64,000 nt of DNA. Source: Pseudomonas sp. SJZ079. Lineage in GTDB: Bacteria > Pseudomonadota > Gammaproteobacteria > Pseudomonadales > Pseudomonadaceae. The notes under the pieces are model-generated. The model ran no database searches, was not told where the DNA came from, and worked only from the letters and a program-made list of their open reading frames with translations. The stretch lies in contig NZ_VIUH01000002.1 of NCBI RefSeq assembly GCF_007993865.1, forward strand, positions 186,001 through 250,000. The letters are read 5' to 3'. Below are positions 17,865 to 30,896 of the stretch, piece by piece. How positions within the stretch are numbered: the stretch's first letter is position 1; each line of letters opens with the position of its first letter. The position numbers and the translations under genes are program-made.

Positions 17865-20800
17865 TTATTGCGGGTTGGCACGGGTGCTGGAGAGCAGCGA
17901 CTTCAGGCTCGCGGCCTTGGGTTTGACCAACCAGAATTTACGCAGGTAGTCGTCCAGGTTTTCCAGGAGGTTTTGCCCCCATTCGCTGGACGTCTCCTGT
18001 ACATACTCGGCAAGCACACGCTGCAAGTGGCTGCGATAAGACTCCATGGCCTCGCCGCTGATGCGTTGGATCTCCACCAACTCATGGTTAACCCGGTCAA
18101 CGAAGCTGTTGTCCTGGTCGAGCACGTAAGCGAAGCCGCCGGTCATGCCCGAGCCAAAGTTGTAGCCGGTCTTGCCCAGCACGCAGACGAAGCCGCCGGT
18201 CATGTATTCGCAGCAATGGTCGCCAGTCCCTTCGACCACAGTATGCGCACCGGAGTTACGCACGGCAAAGCGCTCACCGGCGGTACCCGCGGCAAACAGT
18301 CTGCCGCCGGTGGCGCCGTACAGGCAGGTGTTGCCGATGATGGCGCTGTCCTGGGTCTTGAACGGGCTGCCGGCTGGCGGCACGATGACCAGCTTGCCAC
18401 CGGCCATGCCTTTGCCCACATAGTCGTTGGCGTCGCCATCCAGATACAGGTTCAGGCCACCGGCGTTCCACACACCAAAGCTCTGCCCGGCACTGCCCTT
18501 GAAGCGGAAGGTGATCGGCGCCTTGGCCATGCCTTTGTTGCCATGCACACGGGCAATTTCGCCGGACACCCGCGCGCCGATGGAGCGGTCGCAGTTGCAA
18601 ATATCCAGGGCGAATTCGCCACCACTGGCTGCATCGATTGCCGGCTTGGCCAACTCGACCATTTTCTCGGCCAACAGGCCCCGGTCGAACGGCGGGTTCT
18701 TCTCGACTTCACAGAACTGCGGCTTGTCGGCCGGAATATGCTCGCTGCCCAGCAGCGGACTGAGATCCAGCTGGTTCTGCTTGGCGGTTTCGCCCGGCAA
18801 TACTTCGAGCAGATCGGTGCGCCCGATCAACTCGCCGAGGCTACTCACGCCGAGCTTGGCCAGCCACTCGCGGGTCTCTTCGGCGACATAGGTGAAGAAG
18901 TTCACCACCATGTCGACCGTACCGATGTAGTGGTCCTTACGCAGTTTTTCATTCTGCGTGGCGACACCGGTGGCGCAGTTGTTCAGGTGACAGATGCGCA
19001 GGTATTTGCAGCCTAGGGCGATCATCGGCGCGGTACCGAAACCGAAGCTCTCGGCACCGAGGATGGCGGCCTTGATCACGTCGAGGCCGGTCTTCAAACC
19101 ACCGTCGGTCTGCACCCGTACCTTGCCGCGCAAATCGTTGCCACGCAGGGTCTGGTGGGTCTCGGCCAGGCCCAGTTCCCACGGCGCACCGGCGTATTTG
19201 ATCGAACTCAACGGCGAAGCGCCAGTGCCACCGTCGTAACCGGAGATGGTGATCAGGTCGGCATAGGCTTTGGCCACACCGGCGGCGATAGTGCCGACCC
19301 CGGCTTCCGAAACCAGCTTGACCGAGACCAGCGCCGCCGGATTGACCTGCTTGAGGTCATAGATCAGCTGCGCCAGATCCTCGATCGAATAGATGTCATG
19401 GTGCGGCGGCGGCGAGATCAGGGTCACGCCCGGCACCGCGTAGCGCAGCTTGGCGATCAGACCGTTGACCTTGCCACCCGGCAACTGCCCGCCTTCACCG
19501 GGTTTGGCGCCTTGGGCCACCTTGATCTGCAGCACTTCGGCGTTGACCAGGTACTCCGGTGTCACGCCGAAACGGCCGGTCGCCACCTGTTTGATCTTCG
19601 AACTGCGCACGGTGCCGTAACGGGCCGGATCTTCACCACCCTCGCCGGAGTTGGAGCGCGCGCCCAGGCGGTTCATCGCCTCGGCAATGGCCTCGTGGGC
19701 TTCCGGCGACAAGGCGCCGAGCGAGATACCCGCGGAGTCGAAGCGCTGGAGAATCGCCGCCATCGGCTCGACCTGGTCGAGGCTCAGTGGCTGCTCGGCC
19801 AACTTGAGCTTGAGCAGGTCGCGGATCATCGACACCGGGCGGGTGTCGACCAGTGTGCTGTATTCCTTGTACTTCTCGTAGCTGCCCTGCTGTACGGCGG
19901 CCTGCAGGGTGCCGACCACATCCGGGTTGTAGGCGTGGTACTCGCCACCGTAAACGAACTTGAGCAGGCCACCTTGCTGAATCGGCTTGCGGTTGTTCCA
20001 GGCCTCATTGGCCAGCAGCTTCTGTTCCGCCTCGAGATCGACGAAACGCGCGCCCTTGATCCGGCTCGGTACGCCACGGAAGCTCAGGTCGACCACCTCA
20101 TCGGACAGACCGATGGCCTCGAACAACTGCGCACCGCGGTAAGAGGCAGCCGTGGAGATGCCCATCTTCGAGAGGATCTTCAACAATCCCTTGGTGATGC
20201 CTTTGCGGTAATTCTTGAATACTTCATACAGATCGCCGAGCACTTCGCCGGTCCGGATCAGATCACCCAGCACTTCATACGCCAGGAACGGATAGACCGC
20301 CGAGGCGCCAAAACCGAGCAGCACGGCATAGTGATGCGGATCACGCGCAGTAGCCGTCTCGACCAGGATGTTGCAATCGCAGCGCAGGCCTTTTTCCACC
20401 AGACGGTGATGCACCGCCCCGACCGCCAAAGCGGCATGCACCGGCAATTTGCCCGGGGCGATGTGACGATCGCTAAGCACCAGCAGCACTTTGCCACCGC
20501 GCACGGCTTCTTCGGCCTGATCGGCGATATTGCGCACCGCATTTTCCAGGCCCATCGACTCCTCGTAGTTGAGGTCGATGATCTGCCGCTCGAAGCCAGG
20601 TGTTTCGAGGTTCAGCAGGGTCCGCCATTTGGCCGGGGAAATGATCGGCGAGCTGAGGATGACCCGCGTGGCATGCGCCGGCGACTCATCGAAGATATTG
20701 CGCTCGGCACCGAGGCAGACCTCGAGCGACATGACAATGGCTTCACGCAGCGGATCGATCGGCGGGTTGGTGACCTGCGCGAACTGCTGGCGGAAGTAGT

Positions 20801-22313
20801 CATAGGGCGAACGCACGCGCTGTGACAGCACCGCCATCGGCGTGTCGTCACCCATAGAGCCGACAGCTTCCTGGCCCTGTTCGGCCAACGGCCGCAGTAC
20901 CTGATCACGCTCCTCGAAGGTGACCTGGTACATCTTCATGTATTGCTTGAGCTGATCGGCATCGTAGAACGCCGAACCATGGTCGTTATCTTCCATGGTC
21001 GCCTGAATACGCAGAGCATTCTTGCGTAGCCACTGCTTATAGGGGTGCCGCGACTTCAGGCGGTTGTCGATATCATCGGTGCTCAGCACCTGACCGGTTT
21101 CGGTATCCACCGCCAGAATCTGCCCAGGTCCGACCCGACCCTTGGCGATCACGTCCTCCGGCTGGTAGCCCCACACGCCGATTTCCGAGGCGAGGGTGAT
21201 GTAGCCATTGGTGGTGGTCACCCAACGCGCCGGACGCAAACCATTGCGATCGAGCAAGCAGACGGCGTAGCGGCCATCGGTGAGCACCACGCCGGCCGGG
21301 CCGTCCCAGGGCTCCATGTGCATGGAGTTGTACTCGTAGAAGGCACGCAGGTCCGCGTCCATGGTGTCGACGTTCTGCCAGGCTGGCGGAACGATCATGC
21401 GCACACCGCGGAACAGGTCGATACCACCGGTGACCATCAGTTCGAGCATGTTGTCCATGCTCGATGAGTCGGAACCGACACGGTTGACCAGCGGGCCCAA
21501 CTCATCCAGGTCCCCGATCAAGTCGTTGGCGAATTTGGTGCGCCGAGCCTGGGCCCAGTTGCGGTTGCCGGTGATGGTGTTGATCTCACCGTTATGCGCA
21601 AGAAAGCGGAAGGGCTGCGCCAGCGGCCACTTCGGCAGGGTGTTAGTGGAGAAACGCTGGTGGAATACGCAGATGGCCGTCTGCAGGCGCTCGTCACCCA
21701 GGTCGGGGTAGAACTGCTGCAAGTCGGCCGGCATCATCAGACCTTTATAGATGATGGTCTTGTGCGAGAAGCTGCAGATGTAATGCTCACTGTCAGCCGC
21801 ATTGGTCACCGAAGAGCGGCGACGAGCACTGAACAGCTTGATCGCGAACTCCTGATCGCTGAGATCCTCGCCCTCGATGAACACTTGCTCAATCTGCGGC
21901 AGCCGCTCCAAGGCCAGACGACCGAGCACGCTAGTGTCGATCGGAACCTTGCGCCAGCCGACCAGTTTCAAACCGGCAGCCAAAATCTCACGATTCATGT
22001 TCTCGCGAGCGGCCTCGGCTTTATCGGCGTCCTGATTAAAGAACACCATGCCGACGGCGTACTGCTTCGCCAGTTCGACCGCAAAATGCTCCTGGGCCAC
22101 GGCGCGCAGAAAGGCATCAGGCTTCTGGATCAACAAACCACAGCCATCACCGGTCTTGCCATCGGCGTTGATCCCACCGCGGTGGGTCATGCAGGTCAGC
22201 GCTTCAATAGCTGTCTGCAGCAGGTGATGGCTTGCCTCGCCCTGCATGTGGGCAATCAGGCCGAAGCCGCAGTTATCCTTGAACTCATCAGGATGGTACA
22301 AACCTGCTTTCAT
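17865..22313 (-). CDS. gltB: Glutamate synthase (NADPH) large subunit
   Basis: A 1482-residue enzyme that makes two glutamates from glutamine and 2-oxoglutarate with GltD. The N-terminal Ntn amidotransferase domain begins at Cys15 ([14 protein letters not shown]), exposed after removal of a short propeptide. The central and FMN-binding synthase domains follow ([34 protein letters not shown]), with the 3Fe-4S cysteines in [16 protein letters not shown] and a C-terminal beta-helix. The start at 22313 ([11 protein letters not shown]) is the family start; the frame stays open ten codons further upstream without support. Confidence 0.97.
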   Translation of the reverse strand: MKAGLYHPDEFKDNCGFGLIAHMQGEASHHLLQTAIEALTCMTHRGGINADGKTGDGCGLLIQKPDAFLRAVAQEHFAVELAKQYAVGMVFFNQDADKAEAARENMNREILAAGLKLVGWRKVPIDTSVLGRLALERLPQIEQVFIEGEDLSDQEFAIKLFSARRRSSVTNAADSEHYICSFSHKTIIYKGLMMPADLQQFYPDLGDERLQTAICVFHQRFSTNTLPKWPLAQPFRFLAHNGEINTITGNRNWAQARRTKFANDLIGDLDELGPLVNRVGSDSSSMDNMLELMVTGGIDLFRGVRMIVPPAWQNVDTMDADLRAFYEYNSMHMEPWDGPAGVVLTDGRYAVCLLDRNGLRPARWVTTTNGYITLASEIGVWGYQPEDVIAKGRVGPGQILAVDTETGQVLSTDDIDNRLKSRHPYKQWLRKNALRIQATMEDNDHGSAFYDADQLKQYMKMYQVTFEERDQVLRPLAEQGQEAVGSMGDDTPMAVLSQRVRSPYDYFRQQFAQVTNPPIDPLREAIVMSLEVCLGAERNIFDESPAHATRVILSSPIISPAKWRTLLNLETPGFERQIIDLNYEESMGLENAVRNIADQAEEAVRGGKVLLVLSDRHIAPGKLPVHAALAVGAVHHRLVEKGLRCDCNILVETATARDPHHYAVLLGFGASAVYPFLAYEVLGDLIRTGEVLGDLYEVFKNYRKGITKGLLKILSKMGISTAASYRGAQLFEAIGLSDEVVDLSFRGVPSRIKGARFVDLEAEQKLLANEAWNNRKPIQQGGLLKFVYGGEYHAYNPDVVGTLQAAVQQGSYEKYKEYSTLVDTRPVSMIRDLLKLKLAEQPLSLDQVEPMAAILQRFDSAGISLGALSPEAHEAIAEAMNRLGARSNSGEGGEDPARYGTVRSSKIKQVATGRFGVTPEYLVNAEVLQIKVAQGAKPGEGGQLPGGKVNGLIAKLRYAVPGVTLISPPPHHDIYSIEDLAQLIYDLKQVNPAALVSVKLVSEAGVGTIAAGVAKAYADLITISGYDGGTGASPLSSIKYAGAPWELGLAETHQTLRGNDLRGKVRVQTDGGLKTGLDVIKAAILGAESFGFGTAPMIALGCKYLRICHLNNCATGVATQNEKLRKDHYIGTVDMVVNFFTYVAEETREWLAKLGVSSLGELIGRTDLLEVLPGETAKQNQLDLSPLLGSEHIPADKPQFCEVEKNPPFDRGLLAEKMVELAKPAIDAASGGEFALDICNCDRSIGARVSGEIARVHGNKGMAKAPITFRFKGSAGQSFGVWNAGGLNLYLDGDANDYVGKGMAGGKLVIVPPAGSPFKTQDSAIIGNTCLYGATGGRLFAAGTAGERFAVRNSGAHTVVEGTGDHCCEYMTGGFVCVLGKTGYNFGSGMTGGFAYVLDQDNSFVDRVNHELVEIQRISGEAMESYRSHLQRVLAEYVQETSSEWGQNLLENLDDYLRKFWLVKPKAASLKSLLSSTRANPQ

Positions 22314-22349
22314 AGGGACTCTCACCAGGCAGCCTTTAAACAAGGCAAA

Positions 22350-22380
22350 TTGCTTATAATACAGTTACTTACCATGCGCA
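22350..22380 (-). promoter_or_regulatory. gltB: Candidate promoter of gltBD
   Basis: On the - strand a TATTAT -10 hexamer (22361-22356) sits about 43 bp upstream of the gltB start, in an AT-rich island that contrasts with the surrounding GC-rich sequence. The -35 box is weak. The rest of the 240-bp gap to the SPOR ATPase holds an inverted repeat GACCGAC...GTCGGTC (22499-22530), a possible weak terminator of the upstream gene. Confidence 0.35.
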
Positions 22381-22553
22381 CAGGGCAAAGCCTCAGCTTT
22401 GCGCAGGCAAAAGGGAGGTTATTGTACATATCCGCCTAGGCCGTCACAAATCCTGGCGACGACCTACTGAAATTTTATGTCGCGAAAACGAAGGAATGGA
22501 CCGACAAGTCGTGCTAAAGACCCGTCGGTCACAGAGTGCGAACACCCCCTACA

Positions 22554-24113
22554 TCATCGGGCCTGAGCGATCTCATGCTTGATGCTGGCAAAGGTCCGCG
22601 GCCACGGCTTACCCGCTTGCAGCTTGGCCGGCAAGCCCTTGAGCGCCGCCTGAGCGGCAGCATGGGAGGAGAAGCTGCCATAGGTCACGACGTACAGCGC
22701 CTGCCCTTGATGCTGCTTCTTGAAATAGTGGTACTCCGCCCCCTGCTCACGCACAAAGGCTTGCGCACTTCGCTCGGCACGCGCTCCAAAAACTTGCAGG
22801 GTATAGCGCGAACCCGCCTGCGCCGCATACCAGTCAGCCGCCAACGTGGCTTTGACCGCCGACTTCACCACCGGTGGTGATTCAGGCTTTGGCGCCTGCA
22901 CCACGGAGACCGGCACCTCGGCCTTGACCGCAGTAGCAGCAGGAGCAATAGGAGCAATAGGAGCAGGAGCAGGACCAGGAGCAGGTAGCGGACGCTCGTC
23001 CACGTGCACATCGGCTGCGCTCTCACGCCCTGTCACATCGGCTTCCTCAGCCCCAGTCAAACCGGCTGCCTGAGCCAATGGCTCGCGAATAACCGGCTGA
23101 GCCTCGCCAACCAGCGGTAGCGGTAAAGGCTGGCTGGCACCCGCGAACTCAATGGCAGGAGGATTCGGATCGGCTGCGTCAGAAGCCGAGTCGAGCACTG
23201 TAGGCGCAACGTTCTGGTCGAGTGGTAACTGCGCCACAGTCGGCACCACCACCTCAGCACCTGAGCGCCCCTGCATCATCCAGGCAGCAAACACCCCAAG
23301 CCCCACAACAGCCAATGCCAGTAAGTGCTTTTTCGGCAGACGGAGTGAAAACCCAGATCGCTTAGCCGCGCCTCGCTGAACCAACATGGTCTCAACCAAG
23401 GTCTCGCGCGCCACCTGATTAATCAGCCCAGGCCACGCCTCGGACTGCTCATGAATAGCGGTGAGCTGTTCATCGGTAAATACCTCAAGCCCTCGCCCCG
23501 CCCCCTCAAGTCGCTGAGCCAGATATTCGCGCGACTCATCTTCGCCGTAGGGCTGCAGTTCGATGACATGAAAGCACTCCCCGCCTTCAGCCAACGACTC
23601 CAGGCGTGGAATCAAACCAGGTTCGGAAAACAGAAACACATGCGCTCGCCCCTCGGCATTGCCCGCTGCCAGCGCCAACAGACTGATCAACGCGGCTTCA
23701 CTCAACTGCTGCGCATCATCGACCAGCAAATAGACCTCTTGCCCGGTCAGCGCCAACTGCCCGACCTGAGCCAAAATCGCCTGCAGCTCAGGCTGCTGCA
23801 TCTGCAAGCCTTGCGCCACTTGACGCAACAGCGCACCGGACTCAGCAGCGCCCTGCCCGCTAATAACTACACTCTGCACCGCCTGCTTATTAGTACTGGC
23901 CACCAGAGCCTGTCGCAGCAAGGTTTTACCACTCCCTTGCGGGCCACTCACGACCAGCAACAGCTGGCTGTAACGAGCAAGGTGATGCAGTTGCCCGAGC
24001 ACTGGCTTCCGCTGGGCCGGAAAGAACTTGAAGCCCGGCACCCGCGCCGCGAAAGGATCGTGACTGAATTGATAGTGCTCGAGAAAGGCCTCGTCAGCAT
24101 GCAAACTGGTCAT
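22554..24113 (-). CDS. AAA ATPase with transmembrane segment and C-terminal SPOR domain (DamX-like)
   Basis: A 519-residue protein with an ExeA/DamX-like cytoplasmic ATPase domain (Walker A GPQGSGKT at 57-64, Walker B VYLLVDDA at 127-134), a single membrane helix at about 263-280 (LLALAVVGLGVFAAWMM), a long Pro/Ala-rich periplasmic linker and a C-terminal SPOR domain from about residue 435 (YTLQVFGARAERSAQAF, YVVTYGSFSSHAAA). SPOR domains bind denuded septal peptidoglycan, so a role at the division septum is likely. It is encoded 10 bp downstream of aroB, as in other Pseudomonas and like damX in enterics. Confidence 0.85.
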   Translation of the reverse strand: MTSLHADEAFLEHYQFSHDPFAARVPGFKFFPAQRKPVLGQLHHLARYSQLLLVVSGPQGSGKTLLRQALVASTNKQAVQSVVISGQGAAESGALLRQVAQGLQMQQPELQAILAQVGQLALTGQEVYLLVDDAQQLSEAALISLLALAAGNAEGRAHVFLFSEPGLIPRLESLAEGGECFHVIELQPYGEDESREYLAQRLEGAGRGLEVFTDEQLTAIHEQSEAWPGLINQVARETLVETMLVQRGAAKRSGFSLRLPKKHLLALAVVGLGVFAAWMMQGRSGAEVVVPTVAQLPLDQNVAPTVLDSASDAADPNPPAIEFAGASQPLPLPLVGEAQPVIREPLAQAAGLTGAEEADVTGRESAADVHVDERPLPAPGPAPAPIAPIAPAATAVKAEVPVSVVQAPKPESPPVVKSAVKATLAADWYAAQAGSRYTLQVFGARAERSAQAFVREQGAEYHYFKKQHQGQALYVVTYGSFSSHAAAQAALKGLPAKLQAGKPWPRTFASIKHEIAQAR

Positions 24114-24123
24114 GGTGCACTCA

Positions 24124-25227
24124 TTAATGTTTTAGCTGATCCACCAGCGCAGCGTAATCTGCACTGAGCGTGGCATTCAAAATTTCGCGTGGGAACTCAC
24201 TGGTAACCACCGCTTCCCCCAAGCGCCGCAACAACACCAGCCGCAACTGACCATCCAGCACCTTCTTATCGACGGCCATATGCTCGAGGAAATGCTCCGG
24301 CGTCATATCTTTTGGTGGCACGACCGGTAAACCCGCAGCCTGAAACAAACGAATAACCCTATCCCTCTCGGCAGTGGTGACCCAACCCATTCGCATCGAC
24401 ATTTCCACTGCCATCACCGTACCTGCCGCCACTGCCTCGCCGTGCAGCCAGACGCCGTAGCCCTGATGCGTCTCAATAGCATGACCGAAGGTATGCCCAA
24501 GATTAAGCGTGGCACGCACACCTGACTCCCGTTCATCGGCGCCAACTACTCGCGCCTTGGCCGCACAGGAGCGCTCGACCGCCGCAGTCAATACCGCCTG
24601 ATCGAGAGCGCGCAATGCGGACATGTTTTCTTCGAGCCAACCGATAAAAGGCTCATCGCAAATCAAGCCATACTTGATCACTTCAGCCAGTCCCGCCGAG
24701 AACTCACGGCCAGGCAAAGTGGCCAAGCTTGCGGTATCGATCAATACAGCTTGCGGCTGATAGAAAGCCCCAACCATATTTTTTCCGAGCGGGTGATTGA
24801 TTCCCGTCTTGCCACCAACCGAAGAGTCAACCTGCGACAGCAAGGTAGTCGGGACTTGAATGAAGTTGACTCCACGCTGATAGCAGGCGGCGGCAAAACC
24901 CGCCATATCGCCGACCACCCCTCCGCCTAACGCCACCACAGTGGTGCGCCGATCATGCCGAGCACCGAGCAAACCATCGAAAATTGTCTGCAAGGTTTCC
25001 CAATTCTTGAATGCCTCCCCGTCCGGCAAGACAATCGAAGTCACCGCGTACCCAGCAAGCGCCGCTTCGAGCGTACCTAAGTAAAACGGCGCAACCGTTT
25101 CATTGGTAACGATAGCGACTTGTCGCCCAGCGATGTGCGGCGCCAACAAATCGGTCCGAGCCAACAAATCGGCACCAATATAAATGGGATAACTGCGCTC
25201 ACCGAGATCGACGTGAAGAGTTTGCAT
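24124..25227 (-). CDS. aroB: 3-dehydroquinate synthase
   Basis: A 367-residue enzyme converting DAHP to 3-dehydroquinate, the second shikimate-pathway step. The NAD-binding glycine-rich segment ([13 protein letters not shown]), [22 protein letters not shown] and the zinc-ligand region [11 protein letters not shown] are all present. It lies 51 bp downstream of aroK. The flux it supports feeds aromatic amino acids, which could also supply the APE ammonia-lyase, although the loci are separate. Confidence 0.97.
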   Translation of the reverse strand: MQTLHVDLGERSYPIYIGADLLARTDLLAPHIAGRQVAIVTNETVAPFYLGTLEAALAGYAVTSIVLPDGEAFKNWETLQTIFDGLLGARHDRRTTVVALGGGVVGDMAGFAAACYQRGVNFIQVPTTLLSQVDSSVGGKTGINHPLGKNMVGAFYQPQAVLIDTASLATLPGREFSAGLAEVIKYGLICDEPFIGWLEENMSALRALDQAVLTAAVERSCAAKARVVGADERESGVRATLNLGHTFGHAIETHQGYGVWLHGEAVAAGTVMAVEMSMRMGWVTTAERDRVIRLFQAAGLPVVPPKDMTPEHFLEHMAVDKKVLDGQLRLVLLRRLGEAVVTSEFPREILNATLSADYAALVDQLKH

Positions 25228-25278
25228 GGAGCCCCCAGAGTCAAAAGGGACTTAGGATAGCGCAGTTCTGCCTGCGCT

Positions 25279-25797
25279 TTAACGGGGAGCGAGCACTTCA
25301 AGGCGCTCGAGTATTTCCTGCACAACCAAACGAGGCGGGCGCTCATCGGTTTCGACAATAACGTCTGCAATTTCACGGTACAACGGATCGCGAATCGCCA
25401 GCAAATCACGGAGCACTTTACCCGGGTCTCCGGCACGCAACAAAGGGCGATTACGATCGCGCGAGGTCCGATCCAACTGCTGTTCAACCGAAGCGTGCAG
25501 GTACACGACTCGCCCACCTGACCTCAGGGCCGCACGGTTTTCTGGCCGCATGACAGCACCACCGCCCGTCGCTAGCACCATGCCATCCAAGTCGCACAGC
25601 GCGGCAATCACTGCCTGCTCGCGCTCACGAAACCCCTGCTCCCCCTCCACATCGAAGATCCAGGGAATATCGGCCCCGGTACGCTGCTCAATCTCCTTAT
25701 CGGAGTCTTTGAAAGGCAAGCGTAACTCTTTGGCAAGCAAACGCCCGATGGTGCTTTTACCAGCACCCATCGGGCCAACGAGGATCAAATTGCGCAC
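25279..25797 (-). CDS. aroK: Shikimate kinase
   Basis: A 172-residue P-loop kinase phosphorylating shikimate at O3. Walker A is GPMGAGKST near residue 9, the shikimate-binding DSD motif is in FKDSDKEIE, and [14 protein letters not shown] carries the GGG substrate loop. It starts 4 bp after the pilQ stop in the same direction, so it may be transcribed with the pil operon, an arrangement conserved in Pseudomonas and many gammaproteobacteria. Confidence 0.97.
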   Translation of the reverse strand: MRNLILVGPMGAGKSTIGRLLAKELRLPFKDSDKEIEQRTGADIPWIFDVEGEQGFREREQAVIAALCDLDGMVLATGGGAVMRPENRAALRSGGRVVYLHASVEQQLDRTSRDRNRPLLRAGDPGKVLRDLLAIRDPLYREIADVIVETDERPPRLVVQEILERLEVLAPR

Positions 25798-25801
25798 AGA
25801 A

Positions 25802-27919
25802 TCAACGGCTCACAGCAATGGCCTGGTTGTTCATGATACGCGGCGTGAGGAAAACCAGCAGCTCGGATTTGCTATTTTTGACAACATCTCGTCTGAACAT
25901 AGCCCCAATAAACGGGATATCACCCAGCAGCGGAACCTTATCAACCGACTTGCTTTGGGTATTTGAAAAGACGCCACCAATTACGATAGTTTCACCGTCC
26001 GCAACAAGAACCTTTGCATTGACCTCATTTTTATTAATAGAGGGGACACCTCCACTCGAAGCCGCATTAGAAAAATCAGGAGCGTCCTTGGTGACCTTGA
26101 CCTCCATAATAATACGATTATCAGGTGTTATCTGGGGAGTCACTTCCAACGACAAGGCAGCTTCCTTAAATGAAGTACTGGTTGCCCCGCTGGAACTCGC
26201 TTCTTGGTAAGGAACTTCAGAACCCTTCAAGATTTTGGCAGTTTCTTTATCTGACGTAACAACTTTCGGCTGCGAGACAACCTCACCATTTCCTGTTTTT
26301 TCCATGGCGGACAATTCAAGATCCAACAAGGTATTGTTAGTAATAAACCCAAGATTCAACCCTGTATTCGCCCCTGCAGCCCCCAAATCGACGAAAGTGC
26401 CGGCCTGAAAATCAAGCGGATCAGAGCCTTTAATTAAACTATTAGTTCCACCCACCACAAAGTTATTATCCCCAAGCGATACACCCCGCCACTCAACCCC
26501 CAAAGCCTTATCATAATCGACATTCGCCTCAACGATGCGAGCCTCAATCATAACCTGGCGCACTGGAATATCGAGCTGAGACACAATACGACGCAGCTCA
26601 TCCAAACGAACCTGAGTCTGGTAGGCGATAATACTGTTGGTTCTATCATCTACTGTAATAGACCCGCGCTCATCGGCTGTGCCGTCGGCACTGGTAACCG
26701 ACTGGAAAAGCTTGGCCATATCGGAGGCCTTAGCGTAATTGACTTGAATCAATTCACGGCGCAGCGGAGCAAGCTCTGCAATTTGCTTCTGCGACTCAAG
26801 CTCCTGACGCTCGCGCGCGGCGATTTCATCGGCAGGTGCCACCAACAATACATTACCCACCTTGCGCTTATCCAAACCCTTGGTCTTAAGTACCAAGTCT
26901 AACGCCTGATCCCACGGCACGTTTTGCAAACGCAAAGTAATGTTGCCTTGAACCGTATCACTAGCCACCAGGTTCAAGTCAGTGAAGTCCGCAATCAACT
27001 GCAACACCGAACGGACATCAATATCCTGAAAATTCAGCGAAAGCTTTTCTCCACTGTAAGCAAATCGCTCACTTTTGCGCTTCTCAACATCATCCTGAGT
27101 CAACGGCTTTATACTTAACGTGAGCTTATTATCTGTTTGATAGGCTAGATAATCATAAGAACCAGTTGGCTCAATAACTATGCTGGCCTTATCTGCAGAG
27201 CCTGTTGCACTGACAAACTGGACAGGAGTTGCAAAGTCCTTGACATCCAATCGAACACGCAGAGACTCAGGCAACTGAGTCTTTGCAAAATCCAGACGGA
27301 TTTTTCCACCCTGTTCCTGAATATCAGGACTTACCGAAGCATCTGACAGGGTAATGACAACATTACCCTCACCCTGCTCACCACGCTGAAAGTCAATATT
27401 ACTGATGGCCTTGCTCGTAGGCGCATAGATTTTTGCAGCAGGCGCATTAGCGACAGGCACTGCTGCAGTAACTGGCTGCGCGGCAGATGCACTGCGCTTC
27501 GTCCCCTCACCCACGAGCACATAAAGATCATTCCCTACAACACGGGTGCTATAAGGCGCCAAATTAGTCAGGTTAATAATCAACCGCGTTCGGTCTTTCG
27601 CCTCAACCACAGTAACACTGCGTGCATTACCAACACCCAGCTCTCTGTTTTTTGTTCCCAACGCATTGGAAACACCTGGCAAATCGAGTGCGATTCGTGC
27701 CGGCTGCTCAATTGTATAGCCACGCGGCGCCACCACTGGCTCGTCGAAAGTCAACTTCAGCTCCACCCGATCACCAGGCAAGGCAGCGACGTCAAGTGCC
27801 TGCAGATTAGCCGCCAACAGCCCTGGCGATAACAGCACCGCTGACAATAAAATACCTAAACGCGATAAGGAGCTATTCATTCTCAGGTTCCGTTGGGCAG
27901 ACCGGTTATTTTTTTTCAT
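25802..27919 (-). CDS. pilQ: Type IV pilus secretin PilQ
   Basis: A 705-residue outer-membrane secretin through which the pilus fibre exits. Signal peptide ends near LLSPGLLAA; two AMIN domains bind peptidoglycan in the N-terminal third; an STN/N0 domain ([26 protein letters not shown]) and N1 domain follow; the C-terminal secretin domain carries the signature [18 protein letters not shown] 27919 is preferred over GTG 27925 because GGAG lies 5 bp before it. Base composition is AT-rich for this genome: bases 27121-27180 contain only 20 G or C. Confidence 0.96.
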   Translation of the reverse strand: MKKNNRSAQRNLRMNSSLSRLGILLSAVLLSPGLLAANLQALDVAALPGDRVELKLTFDEPVVAPRGYTIEQPARIALDLPGVSNALGTKNRELGVGNARSVTVVEAKDRTRLIINLTNLAPYSTRVVGNDLYVLVGEGTKRSASAAQPVTAAVPVANAPAAKIYAPTSKAISNIDFQRGEQGEGNVVITLSDASVSPDIQEQGGKIRLDFAKTQLPESLRVRLDVKDFATPVQFVSATGSADKASIVIEPTGSYDYLAYQTDNKLTLSIKPLTQDDVEKRKSERFAYSGEKLSLNFQDIDVRSVLQLIADFTDLNLVASDTVQGNITLRLQNVPWDQALDLVLKTKGLDKRKVGNVLLVAPADEIAARERQELESQKQIAELAPLRRELIQVNYAKASDMAKLFQSVTSADGTADERGSITVDDRTNSIIAYQTQVRLDELRRIVSQLDIPVRQVMIEARIVEANVDYDKALGVEWRGVSLGDNNFVVGGTNSLIKGSDPLDFQAGTFVDLGAAGANTGLNLGFITNNTLLDLELSAMEKTGNGEVVSQPKVVTSDKETAKILKGSEVPYQEASSSGATSTSFKEAALSLEVTPQITPDNRIIMEVKVTKDAPDFSNAASSGGVPSINKNEVNAKVLVADGETIVIGGVFSNTQSKSVDKVPLLGDIPFIGAMFRRDVVKNSKSELLVFLTPRIMNNQAIAVSR

Positions 27920-27934
27920 GATCACTCCGCTCTG

Positions 27935-28459
27935 TTAAGAGCGCTCCTTAAGGGGGAGACTGCGTGGCCGTTCGAGCCAGCCACCTTCGCCATCTGGGAC
28001 GATTTCAATCACATCGACCTTGGACTCATCTATCACCAGGATGCGACCGTGGTTCCTGCCCAGGTAATCTCCTACCTTGACTCGATGCACGCCGCCCGCC
28101 CCACTCACCAAAGCAAACATGCCATGGTCGTTGGCAAGGGTGCCGACCATCTCGAACACTTCAATATTAAAGTCCTCAAGAAATTGTTTGACCCGCGTCT
28201 CATCCGGTTTTATTTCTTGAGAGCCCTTTTGTCGGCTGACCACATCTATTTTGATCGGCGGCTGAAAAGGGCTGCGTAAAGCAGCAGCACTGTAGGTAAA
28301 ACTCTCGTACGGCTGAAACACTGGCAACGGCTCAATAGAGCCTTTGGGTCGCGAGCGCACTTCATCCATATACGCCTGCAAGTCACTAAAATCGCCACCT
28401 GCGCCACAACCCGTCAAACTTAAGACAGAGACAAAAAATAAAAGGCGGGAGTTTCTCAT
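27935..28459 (-). CDS. pilP: Type IV pilus alignment lipoprotein PilP
   Basis: A 174-residue lipoprotein with signal peptide and lipobox (VLSLTGCG). Anchored in the inner membrane, PilP links the PilN-PilO complex to the PilQ secretin. The C-terminal beta-sandwich domain is visible from LEDFNIEVFEMVGTLAND to KVGDYLGRNHGRILVI. The gene overlaps pilO by 4 bp and lies 15 bp upstream of pilQ. Confidence 0.95.
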   Translation of the reverse strand: MRNSRLLFFVSVLSLTGCGAGGDFSDLQAYMDEVRSRPKGSIEPLPVFQPYESFTYSAAALRSPFQPPIKIDVVSRQKGSQEIKPDETRVKQFLEDFNIEVFEMVGTLANDHGMFALVSGAGGVHRVKVGDYLGRNHGRILVIDESKVDVIEIVPDGEGGWLERPRSLPLKERS

Positions 28460-29079
28460 TGCACCACCCCCTTGTCGTTGTAACGGTACGTCTTAGCCAC
28501 GATATTCATACGCAGCTTAGATGCACTGTCCGCCTGGGCCGGCACCACTTCAAAGTCATGCAACGTAACGATGCGCGGCAGACTGGCGACACCGCTGACA
28601 AACGTTGCCAGATCGTGATACGCCCCAACCACCTTTATCTGAATAGGTAACTCTATATAAAACTGCTGAGCAGCTTCTGGTAGTAATTTTATTTCTTCAA
28701 ACTCCAGACCACTGCCCAGCCCTGTGCGCGTTATATCTTCGAGTAATCCAGGCACTTCTGTATCGCTCGGCAATTGTCTCAGCAAGGCGCCAAATGAAAT
28801 CTCCATCTCTTTCATCTGCTCCTTGTATGCCTCAAGGTTGGCGGCCTGGAACGCCTTGGTCGAAAACTGCTGTTTAAGCGTGCCTTCCTCACTTTGTTGC
28901 TGCTCTAATTGCGCCTGCAAATCTTTCAAGTGAAAGTTGTAACCCAACGCCAGCACAATGACCAATAGCAACAAGCAGGCGATAAATTTTATTGCTGCCG
29001 GCCAAGAACCAATATTATTGAGGTCAAGCTCACTGAGCTCAATTTTTCTTAGACTTTCTAGCGATTCACCCAAACTCAT
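28456..29079 (-). CDS. pilO: Type IV pilus inner-membrane protein PilO
   Basis: A 207-residue bitopic protein. One membrane helix (IKFIACLLLLVIVLALGYN, about 30-48) is followed by a coiled coil (DLQAQLEQQQSEEGTLKQ) and a ferredoxin-like periplasmic domain. It heterodimerises with PilN to form the alignment subcomplex of the pilus machine. Start and stop overlap pilN and pilP by 4 bp each. Confidence 0.95.
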   Translation of the reverse strand: MSLGESLESLRKIELSELDLNNIGSWPAAIKFIACLLLLVIVLALGYNFHLKDLQAQLEQQQSEEGTLKQQFSTKAFQAANLEAYKEQMKEMEISFGALLRQLPSDTEVPGLLEDITRTGLGSGLEFEEIKLLPEAAQQFYIELPIQIKVVGAYHDLATFVSGVASLPRIVTLHDFEVVPAQADSASKLRMNIVAKTYRYNDKGVVQ

Positions 29080-29647
29080 TTTTTAGCCTCCTCCGCATCA
29101 AGCTTCGGCTGCGTTTGCTGGACGGTTAATTTGAATACATTGGCCTGATCGACCGCTCCAGCCGTAACCGCCTTGACCTCGGTCAAATTGGGAGACTCCA
29201 GCCACTCAGATGAATCCAAACCGCGCATCAAACTTGAAACTCGATTATTCGATTCGGCAGCACCGAGAATGGCGATATTTTTACCGCCCATCTTAAGACC
29301 GGTGAAATAAACACCGTCCGGCAAGGTTCTCACCAGCTGATCGAACACCCGACCAGTGACCGGACGATTACCTTGCAAGTCCTGAATAATTTTCATTCGC
29401 TCCAGCAACTGCTGTCGGCGGGTCTTCAGCTCGCTAATTTCCTTAATGCGAGCATCCAACACAGCAATTTCTTTGCGCACGAACTGGTTCCGCGCATTTT
29501 GCTGCTCAATTGCGCCATTCAAATACTGATCACCGAGGAATACGGTGCCGGCTGCGACCACCAAGACGCCGACCAGCGTGACCAAGAAGCGCTGCTTGCG
29601 CTCCTCGCGCAACTGCTCGCGCCATGGAAGAAGGTTAATACGCGCCA

Positions 29648-29648
<1 letters not shown>
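29076..29648 (-). CDS. pilN: Type IV pilus inner-membrane protein PilN
   Basis: A 190-residue protein. The first residues, MARINLLPWREQ, contain the INLLPWR motif that inserts into the groove of cytoplasmic PilM. A membrane helix at about residues 22-42 (FLVTLVGVLVVAAGTVFLG) leads to a coiled coil and a ferredoxin-like periplasmic domain that pairs with PilO. Its ATG directly abuts the pilM stop codon. Confidence 0.96.
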
Positions 29649-30739
<1,091 letters not shown>

Positions 30740-30784
30740 TTACGGACTATTTATGTTTTTTCACATTAAATAACAGTCTTGACA

Positions 30785-30830
30785 GAAGCGCAAATGGCTC
30801 CCCAGGAAAAAAAGCGCTTATAATGTGAAC
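30785..30830 (+). promoter_or_regulatory. ponA: Candidate ponA promoter in the pilM-ponA divergent gap
   Basis: A consensus TATAAT at 30819-30824 stands 72 bp before the ponA ATG. The -35 region is weak (TGGCTC about 18 bp upstream). The gap as a whole is AT-rich and must also carry the pilM promoter on the other strand. Confidence 0.45.
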
Positions 30831-30896
30831 AGTTTTCCCCTTTTAACCTTGCCTTCCGCTTAACTCGTTCTTTTATCTGGAAATCTAAAAATCTTG

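Noticed and set aside
30779..30784. TTGACA as the -35 box of ponA
   Set aside because: It is 34 bp from the TATAAT at 30819, too far for a standard sigma-70 promoter, and no -10 box lies 16-18 bp downstream of it.
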